A stretch of DNA of 64,000 nt, from positions 64,001 through 128,000 of the IMG/VR virus record IMGVR_UViG_3300032046_000003. The stretch is one strand, 5' to 3'. Position 1 is the first letter of the stretch; each line of letters starts with the position of its first letter. Positions 58,753 to 64,000 of this stretch are shown piece after piece. Below the pieces are notes generated by a model. That model saw only the letters and a list, made by a program, of their open reading frames with translations, ran no database searches and had not been told where the DNA came from. This DNA comes from a virus. The translations under genes and the position numbers were made by a program.

Positions 58753-59139
58753 ATGACTATAGTGAAAGCAAGGATTCCACACGGTAAATTTGGATATATA
58801 GAAATAGAGAGACAAATCGCCAATCAGGCCGAAGAGCAGAAAAACATCGATGATCTAAAAGTATTAATACAAGAAAATTCATTTTATGAGGACGATTCAA
58901 ACATCAATCCAGAAGTAGTTGTAGAGGGCAAAGTTTGCCCTAAATGTCAAAGTAGCTTGGTTGAGCAAATTGCAATCTCACCTAAAACAAATAAACCTTT
59001 TCACAGAGTAAAATGCATAAACAACGTTATGCTCCCAGAAGGCGTTAAACCAGATGCTAATGGAGAAATTGTAGTAAAAGGCAAAAAAATTAAGTATTGT
59101 GACCATATTACCTGGATAGCTGTATCATTGAAACCGTAA
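58753..59139 (+). CDS. Zinc-binding hypothetical protein
   Basis: A 128-residue protein with CPKCQSSLVEQ, then KCIN and YCDH, forming one likely zinc site in its C-terminal half. Start after AGGAGGTGAA. A single gene behind P9. Function unknown. Confidence 0.55.
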   Translation: MTIVKARIPHGKFGYIEIERQIANQAEEQKNIDDLKVLIQENSFYEDDSNINPEVVVEGKVCPKCQSSLVEQIAISPKTNKPFHRVKCINNVMLPEGVKPDANGEIVVKGKKIKYCDHITWIAVSLKP

Positions 59140-59240
59140 TAGGCCAGAGGCATCCTGGGGATGCTCAGCTTAACGTTCTTTGTTAGTATGTTAGATTCTA
59201 TTAATGTCTAGTTTATGTAACCGGAGTGACCCGGCAAATG
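59140..59240 (+). other. Structured intergenic segment
   Basis: About 100 bases without a gene. It holds a short hairpin GCATCC-TGG-GGATGC (59150-59164, closable by GA/TC) without T-run and a CCGG...CCGG stretch near 59221-59234. I see no tRNA shape. It may act as a weak terminator for the P9 gene. Confidence 0.3.
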
Positions 59241-59269
59241 TTTACAAAGTCACAATTATATGTTATAAT
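59241..59269 (+). promoter_or_regulatory. Promoter P10 (TTTACA-17-TATAAT, extended -10)
   Basis: TTTACA 59241-59246, 17-bp spacer, TATAAT 59264-59269 with TG one base upstream. Confidence 0.8.
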
Positions 59270-59291
59270 AATTATAGAGAGGAGGTGAATC

Positions 59292-59486
59292 ATGACACAA
59301 TCAGCATTAGAGCAGCTTAAGGAGAAGATAACAGGTTTGGATTTCTTATATGCAAAGATAGCCGAGAAGCCTTATGGATCGGAAGTCACCATGGCTAGGA
59401 AGACATATCAAGAGATAAAAACCTTGGCCAACCTTGAAAGGAAAAGACTTACGACAGAAGCAAAGAAAGCTAAAGCCGCAAAGTAG
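59292..59486 (+). CDS. Small helical hypothetical protein
   Basis: A 64-residue protein with long charged helices and a Lys/Ala-rich tail (TEAKKAKAAK). Start after GAGAGGAGGTGAA. A single gene between P10 and a terminator. Function unknown. Confidence 0.55.
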   Translation: MTQSALEQLKEKITGLDFLYAKIAEKPYGSEVTMARKTYQEIKTLANLERKRLTTEAKKAKAAK

Positions 59487-59490
59487 TAAA

Positions 59491-59505
59491 TAACCGGTCC
59501 GGTTA
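59491..59505 (+). other. Perfect inverted repeat
   Basis: TAACCGG, one base, CCGGTTA: a perfect 7-bp inverted repeat just after a stop and before a terminator. It could be an operator-like site. Confidence 0.3.
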
Positions 59506-59513
59506 AATATTTA

Positions 59514-59552
59514 AGGGTGGGCTTAGCGCCTGGTTAGGCCCACTCTTTTTTT
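59514..59552 (+). terminator. Strong rho-independent terminator before replication module
   Basis: AGGGTGGGCTTA 59514-59525 pairs with TAGGCCCACTCT 59535-59546 (12 bp, two G-U), followed by a T-run to 59552. Confidence 0.9.
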
Positions 59553-59565
59553 AGAAAGAGGAACT

Positions 59566-60288
59566 ATGCACAAAGAAGATTTAAACACTTGTCCCGCGTG
59601 TGGAAGCATTAAAAAAGACACAAATCAAATAGACGAAAATACGGTTTGCGAATGCAGAAGACAAAAAAAATTAGCAGCGCTATATACTAGAACAAATATC
59701 CCGTATGAATATTGGTTCAAAGACTTGTCAGATTTTAATGGTAAAGAAGAATATAAGAAAGAGCTGGAAGATTACGTTGGCAATTTAGACAAATATTATA
59801 AGCATTCAATTGGATTATTTTTGTGGGGTAAAAATGGTACAGGTAAAACTCTATTGGCCATCGGCGCCTTAAAAGAAGTTTTAAAGAAAAAACATTCATG
59901 CTTCTTTGCGTCTTATTCAGAGATTGTCAAGCTTTTTACCAGCGGCTGGAAAAGTGACGTTGCAAAGTCAAACTTTGAAATGAATATAGAGAATTCGGAT
60001 TTTCTTGTTATAGACGATTTGGGCAAAGAATACAAAACTAATAACAATTTAACCGAAAGCGTGCTAGATGGCGTTATAAGATACAGAAAAGGTCCTACAA
60101 TAATCACTTCAAATAAAAACGTCGAAGAACTAAAAGAAACATATAGCAGCACATTCGGCGAATCACTCGCTTCGTTGATATACGGCAAGACAATTAATTT
60201 ACAAATTATGGGAACCGATTTTAGAAAAGACATTAGCAGCCGCCTTCGTGAAATAGTTAAACAAACTAACTATAGGTCTATAAAATAA
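59566..60288 (+). CDS. DnaC-like helicase loader (AAA+ ATPase)
   Basis: A 240-residue protein. N-terminal zinc cluster (CPACGSIKK, then CECRRQ), then an AAA+ ATPase with Walker A GKNGTGKT (residues 88-95) and Walker B FLVIDDLG, and a late SRLREIV sensor/arginine segment. This is the DnaC/DnaI-type loader that places the replicative helicase on the origin. The helicase gene follows three genes later. Start after AGAGGA. Confidence 0.85.
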   Translation: MHKEDLNTCPACGSIKKDTNQIDENTVCECRRQKKLAALYTRTNIPYEYWFKDLSDFNGKEEYKKELEDYVGNLDKYYKHSIGLFLWGKNGTGKTLLAIGALKEVLKKKHSCFFASYSEIVKLFTSGWKSDVAKSNFEMNIENSDFLVIDDLGKEYKTNNNLTESVLDGVIRYRKGPTIITSNKNVEELKETYSSTFGESLASLIYGKTINLQIMGTDFRKDISSRLREIVKQTNYRSIK

Positions 60289-60297
60289 GGAGAAAAA

Positions 60298-60693
60298 ATG
60301 AAAAGATGTTTGCAGGAAAAATTAATTAAGAGGTTCAAATTCTTAAGACCCGCAAAAGACATGGATCGCCATGCCTATAACTTATTCGGTATAGAATGCG
60401 GCGATGGATGGTTCAAATTACTATGGGAACTCTGTGCGAGGATAGAGGATGAGATGAAAAGGGAGCCTTCAAAAGAATTTATGGTGGCTCAAATCAAGGA
60501 AAAATTTGCAGGACTAAGATTTTATGTATATGGTGTTAACGATAAGATACGGGAATTGATAGATGGAGCGGAGAATAAGTCACTTAAGATTTGTGAGGAA
60601 TGTGGGAAGAAAGGCAAAATAGTAAAGATAAGAGGTTGGTTTATAACTTTATGTAAGGCTCATGCAGGTAAAAGGAAGGAGGCGAAAGAATGA
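60298..60693 (+). CDS. Conserved-type phage hypothetical protein (zinc)
   Basis: A 131-residue protein of a pattern common in phages: ECGDGWFKLLWELCARIE, AQIKEKFAGLRFYVYG and a C-terminal CEECGKKGKI with TLCKAH, forming a zinc knuckle. Function unknown; always small and near replication or accessory genes. Start after AAGGAGA. Confidence 0.6.
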   Translation: MKRCLQEKLIKRFKFLRPAKDMDRHAYNLFGIECGDGWFKLLWELCARIEDEMKREPSKEFMVAQIKEKFAGLRFYVYGVNDKIRELIDGAENKSLKICEECGKKGKIVKIRGWFITLCKAHAGKRKEAKE

Positions 60694-60908
60694 AAAGTAT
60701 AACAGAACGATTAGTTGAAAAATGTATAACTACCAGAAAATTAAAACAAGGAGATAGGACAAGACATTTGTATGAATTTGATATTGAGACTTTGGTAAAT
60801 GTGGTAGAGGAGCTAATCAATGATAATTGGATGAAAGGGCTGCAAGAGTTTCGCAAAAAGTTAATGTTCTGGAAATTGAGGAGGACAAACAATGAACGCA
60901 GAATATAG
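60690..60908 (+). CDS. Small hypothetical protein
   Basis: A 72-residue basic, helical protein overlapping its neighbours on both sides (ATGA at the start; 17 bases with the helicase gene). Probably translation-coupled to the helicase. No family recognised. Confidence 0.5.
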   Translation: MKSITERLVEKCITTRKLKQGDRTRHLYEFDIETLVNVVEELINDNWMKGLQEFRKKLMFWKLRRTNNERRI

Positions 60909-62163
60909 TTTAATTAATGCTGTTATTACTCAAGGGCATATAATACCATTATTAAAAAGAATAGATGCGTCATTCTTTGATGTAGAGCTGCATAAAAATG
61001 TGTATTTATTATTATTAGATTATTACAATAAATTCAAGAAAGTGGCCCCATCTTCAGTTATAAAACAAAAATACCCAGATTTCGAACCCATAGAAGAAAA
61101 TGGTCAAATTGACTTTTTCATAGATGAGATTATACAAAAGAAATGCGAGAGACGTTTAACAAGCATATTATCGGAAAGCGTCAATAAATTAAGAGAAGGC
61201 AAGTCTCAGGAAGTGATCGAATATATATCGTCGGAAGTCAAAGGGTTAAAAAACAGCATTCATACCGAAGAAGACATTGATATAACAAAAAACACAGAAA
61301 GAAGACTCGATAGATACATACAAACCGCGCAGGGTGCAAATCATGGCCTAATAGGGATTACTTCAGGCTTTAAGTCAGTGGACAATTTAACGGGCGGATT
61401 TAAAAACGGCGAGTTAATAGTTGTTATGGCCCCAACGGGAACAGGCAAAAGTTTCCTGTGTACACATTTTGCAAGAGCAGCTTGGCTGGCGGGATATAAG
61501 CCTTTGTATATTTCATTAGAGATGAGCGACATACAAATCTCATATCGATTTGACGCTTTAATTACAGGATTAAAACACAAGTTTATAAAACACGCCCAAT
61601 TAAATGAAGAGGATTTGACCAAATATAAAAAGCACTTGCAAGATATAAAAGAGGGAAGGCCCAGTTTCATTATATCAAATCCATCTAGGTGTACGCAAAA
61701 TACGGTTTATAATAAAATATTAGAGCACAAGCCAGATATTTGCGTGGTTGATTACATATCATTAATGCAAGATGAAAAGAAAAATAAAGATTGGCAGGCA
61801 GTTGATAGCATAATGAAAGATTTAAAAAATATAGCTAACGACAAACAAATATCCATACCAATAATTGCTATTGCCCAGGTTAATAGAGGTTTTGATAGAA
61901 ATTCTCAAGAGCTTCCACAGTTAGATGATGTAGCCCGATCAGACTCTATTTCTCATCACGCTGATATTGTTATAGCGATACACCAAAATACGGCCCTGAA
62001 AGACGAGTGTGAAATGTTGTTTGGTATAATAAAACAACGAGATGAAGAGAATATGCAGATGAAATTGCATTGGGATTTAAGAAATTCTATTATAGAAGAG
62101 CCCGAAGAACAAACAGCAACAACTGCAACTACTGAAAGAACAAATGAAGGGTTGTTTGATTGA
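60892..62163 (+). CDS. DnaB-like replicative helicase
   Basis: A 423-residue protein. N-terminal helical domain (LINAVITQGHIIPLLKRID) resembling the DnaB N-domain, then a RecA-fold ATPase: GLIGITSGFKSVDNLTGGFKNG, Walker A APTGTGKS (180-187), YISLEMSD, Walker B VVDYISLM and IAIAQVNRG. It unwinds DNA at the fork as a hexamer. Length is slightly shorter than bacterial DnaB. A Thr/Glu-rich tail ends EGLFD, possibly a partner-binding peptide. Confidence 0.9.
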   Translation: MNAEYSLINAVITQGHIIPLLKRIDASFFDVELHKNVYLLLLDYYNKFKKVAPSSVIKQKYPDFEPIEENGQIDFFIDEIIQKKCERRLTSILSESVNKLREGKSQEVIEYISSEVKGLKNSIHTEEDIDITKNTERRLDRYIQTAQGANHGLIGITSGFKSVDNLTGGFKNGELIVVMAPTGTGKSFLCTHFARAAWLAGYKPLYISLEMSDIQISYRFDALITGLKHKFIKHAQLNEEDLTKYKKHLQDIKEGRPSFIISNPSRCTQNTVYNKILEHKPDICVVDYISLMQDEKKNKDWQAVDSIMKDLKNIANDKQISIPIIAIAQVNRGFDRNSQELPQLDDVARSDSISHHADIVIAIHQNTALKDECEMLFGIIKQRDEENMQMKLHWDLRNSIIEEPEEQTATTATTERTNEGLFD

Positions 62164-62177
62164 TTAATTTGAAATAT

Positions 62178-62279
62178 ATGGAGAATAAAAAAGAATATTC
62201 AAATATTAATATTATTGTTATAGAAAATGATAATTATAAAGTATTTTCATCGTTATTTAAGGATAAATGTGCTAGCTAG
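62178..62279 (+). CDS. Possible 33-residue peptide upstream of primase
   Basis: A short frame starting at ATG 62178 with no clear ribosome site. It overlaps the preferred primase start by 11 bases and could be a coupling peptide or chance. Confidence 0.2.
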   Translation: MENKKEYSNINIIVIENDNYKVFSSLFKDKCAS

Positions 62280-63201
62280 GAATAAAAATTTTATAATAGA
62301 TTTTCTTCATTCTAGAAATATAAGAAGAATTAGAATTAGCGGAGATGAGGCAATTTTTTGTTGTCCTTTTCATGGAGATTCTAATCCTTCTATGAGTATG
62401 AATATTAAAAGTGGCTTATATAATTGTTTTTCATGTGGAGAAAAAGGATCAATAATAAGTTTTATTTCTAAAATAGATAGTATTAGCAAAGAAGATGCAA
62501 TAAAATCTTTAGGAGATTTAACTAGTAAGGATATAGCTTTGCTTAATTTAAAAAATGAGCTTGATGAATTATTAACAAGAGAAGAAGTAATCAAAGGTGC
62601 GAAACCATTGTGTTTTGAGAATGAAATTCTTAATAGTTATAAATATGACAATTATGATTATATGCTGAAGCGCAGATTTAATCTTCAGACTCTAAAGGAA
62701 TTTGAGATAGGCTTTGTTGATGATAAGGTAACGATTCCTGTTCGCGATGAAGGTAATAATTTGATCGCTGTATTGGGTAGAAGCGTAGATCCAAATTGTA
62801 GAGCCAAATATATGCCAATAGTTCCCGAGAAAGGTTATGAAAAGTCAAAAATATTGTTCGGCCTCAACAAAGTGAGCAGAGATGAGAAAACAGTTATATT
62901 AGTAGAGGGCCCTCTAGACGCTATGATGTGTTTTCAACTTGGTCATCCCGCAGTTGCAATTCAAGGAAGTAGTTTGTCTTCATATCAAGCTAAAATTCTT
63001 GTAAGACGTTTTGATAAAATTATAATATGTACTGATAACGATAAAACAGGGCATATAGCCGCTAAAAAAATAGTAGATGTTTTAAAATATCAAGTAAAGT
63101 GTTATTATTTTAAATATACGTCAGATGATATTAAGGATCCTGGCGGAATGACTAAAGAACAGATAGAGTGGGGAATAAAGCATATGGGCATAATTGTATG
63201 A
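62269..63201 (+). CDS. DnaG-type primase
   Basis: A 310-residue protein if started at GTG 62269 (AAGGA at 62259-62263); an upstream ATG at 62227 without a ribosome site would give 324. CHC2 zinc domain: CCPFHGDSNPSMSM, then YNCFSCGEKG. Toprim core: VILVEGPLDAMM and IIICTDNDKTGH with acidic metal ligands. It makes RNA primers for the helicase-driven fork. It is shorter than bacterial DnaG and has no C-terminal helicase-binding domain that I can see. Overlaps the next gene (ATGA). Confidence 0.85.
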   Translation: MLARNKNFIIDFLHSRNIRRIRISGDEAIFCCPFHGDSNPSMSMNIKSGLYNCFSCGEKGSIISFISKIDSISKEDAIKSLGDLTSKDIALLNLKNELDELLTREEVIKGAKPLCFENEILNSYKYDNYDYMLKRRFNLQTLKEFEIGFVDDKVTIPVRDEGNNLIAVLGRSVDPNCRAKYMPIVPEKGYEKSKILFGLNKVSRDEKTVILVEGPLDAMMCFQLGHPAVAIQGSSLSSYQAKILVRRFDKIIICTDNDKTGHIAAKKIVDVLKYQVKCYYFKYTSDDIKDPGGMTKEQIEWGIKHMGIIV

Positions 63202-63548
63202 GCAAATGTTTAAGATGTGGACAATGCTGCAAAGATGTGATGATTTCCACCAGTCCAAAAGGATTAAGAGAGGGATATAATAAGTGGAGAAAAGGCAAAA
63301 ATGATTATATTAAAGATGTTGATTTGATTTATCCAATGTTAATTTTTAAATTTTATTCTAGTAAAGATAAAAGATACCATTATGAATGTAAACATTTGAA
63401 ATTTAAAAACAAAAAAGCAATGTGTAGTATAGAGCAGTTTAAACCTGAAATGTGTAGTGGATTTCCATATTATATAAGAAAACTTAAAATGACTCTGGAC
63501 GTAGAAAAACCAAGTCAATATAAAAATTGTGGGTATAATCAATGCTAA
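63198..63548 (+). CDS. YkgJ-like cysteine cluster protein
   Basis: A 116-residue protein from ATG 63198, overlapping the primase stop. CLRCGQCCKDV at the N-terminus, then CKHLKF, CSIEQFKPEMCSGFP and NCGYNQC at the end: the YkgJ layout (CxxCxxCC...C...C...FP). Its place between primase and exonuclease suggests a link to nucleic-acid metabolism. The paralogue at 39849 lies in the fibre block. Confidence 0.7.
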   Translation: MSKCLRCGQCCKDVMISTSPKGLREGYNKWRKGKNDYIKDVDLIYPMLIFKFYSSKDKRYHYECKHLKFKNKKAMCSIEQFKPEMCSGFPYYIRKLKMTLDVEKPSQYKNCGYNQC

Positions 63549-64000
63549 TGCTTATAGACGGACACAACATGATGCACCGGGCTCACTGGGCCTACAGGCA
63601 CCTGTCAATAGATGAGCACACTCCAACAGGTATGATTTATGGGTTCTTAGTAATGACATTAACACTAATAAAAAAATATAAGCCTAAAGATTTAATTATA
63701 TGTTTTGATGGAGGCAGTGGCAAGAGAAAACTAATAGACCCCAATTACAAATCAAACAGAATGCCTCTTAAAAATGGATTCTTTCAACAATATGTCGCCA
63801 TAGTTCAGTTATTGAAGGACTTAGGCATGAAACAATGTTTGGTAGAAGGCGAAGAGGCGGACGATGTTATAGCAACCCTAGCCCAAAAATTAAAATCAAA
63901 AGATAAAGTAATAATAGTTTCAGGCGATCACGATTTTTTACAGTTGATAGATGATAACATATTAGTTTTGAGAGCAGGAAGCGACGACAAAATATATGAC
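63542..64000 (+). CDS. 5'-3' exonuclease / FEN-like nuclease (partial, runs off window)
   Basis: The first 153 residues of a FEN/PIN-type 5' nuclease, as in the N-terminal domain of DNA polymerase I: MLIDGHNMMHRAHWA, PTGMIYGFLVMT, LIICFDGG, KSNRMP, EGEEADDVIATLA and IVSGDHDFLQLI, with the conserved acidic metal ligands. It removes RNA primers or degrades host DNA. The gene continues beyond the window; whether it is fused to a polymerase cannot be seen. It starts inside the end of the YkgJ-like gene. Confidence 0.85.
   Translation, partial: MLMLIDGHNMMHRAHWAYRHLSIDEHTPTGMIYGFLVMTLTLIKKYKPKDLIICFDGGSGKRKLIDPNYKSNRMPLKNGFFQQYVAIVQLLKDLGMKQCLVEGEEADDVIATLAQKLKSKDKVIIVSGDHDFLQLIDDNILVLRAGSDDKIYD

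Noticed and set aside
59140-59240. tRNA or small RNA gene
   Set aside because: Short hairpins are present but no cloverleaf, T-loop or acceptor stem can be drawn.

Overview
The window is a contiguous piece of an AT-rich, contractile-tailed (myovirus-like) double-stranded DNA phage genome. Every convincing gene is on the + strand. The evidence is an HK97-type prohead protease and major capsid protein, neck proteins, a tail sheath, tube-like proteins, frameshifted tail chaperones, a tape measure, gp25/J/I-type baseplate proteins, a large tail-fibre block and a replication module. Strong AGGAGG ribosome sites, sigma-A-like promoters and a UviB/YvrJ-like small holin suggest a low-GC Gram-positive (Bacillota-type) host. 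That host call is inference.

Layout. 1-5.1 kb: end of an upstream gene, protease/scaffold gene, and a major capsid gene cut into three exons by two group I introns that each carry a homing endonuclease gene (HEG). 5.1-11.7 kb: head completion and neck genes, including an unexpected P-loop ATPase and a small protein whose end looks like the RecA C-terminus. 11.7-32.3 kb: sheath, three tube-like paralogues, chaperones G/GT, tape measure, hub, spike and baseplate. Six freestanding HEGs and one intron/HEG remnant are wedged between genes here. 32.3-50.7 kb: tail fibres, spikes and lectins, with a GNAT acetyltransferase, holin-like genes, a YkgJ-like protein, a permuted NlpC/P60 protein and a degenerate M23 protein. 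A strong terminator at 50.72 kb ends this long late block.

50.7-59.5 kb is a different landscape: many small genes (zinc ribbons, membrane proteins, a DUF932 protein, a triple-HTH protein, a CCA-adding enzyme), punctuated by ten sigma-70/A-type promoters that all have a 17-bp spacer and by terminators. No HEG lies here. 59.5-64 kb is the replication module: DnaC-type loader, DnaB-type helicase, DnaG-type primase and a 5'-3' exonuclease cut by the window end.

The main points of interest are the doubly interrupted capsid gene, whose splice sites can be read from P1/P10 pairing; HEG C-termini that double as ribozyme core or as the downstream gene's ribosome binding site; nested in-frame starts in the protease/scaffold gene; a textbook -1 frameshift element; the neck ATPase; and the regular promoter family. 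All functions come from reading motifs by eye; no database search was run.
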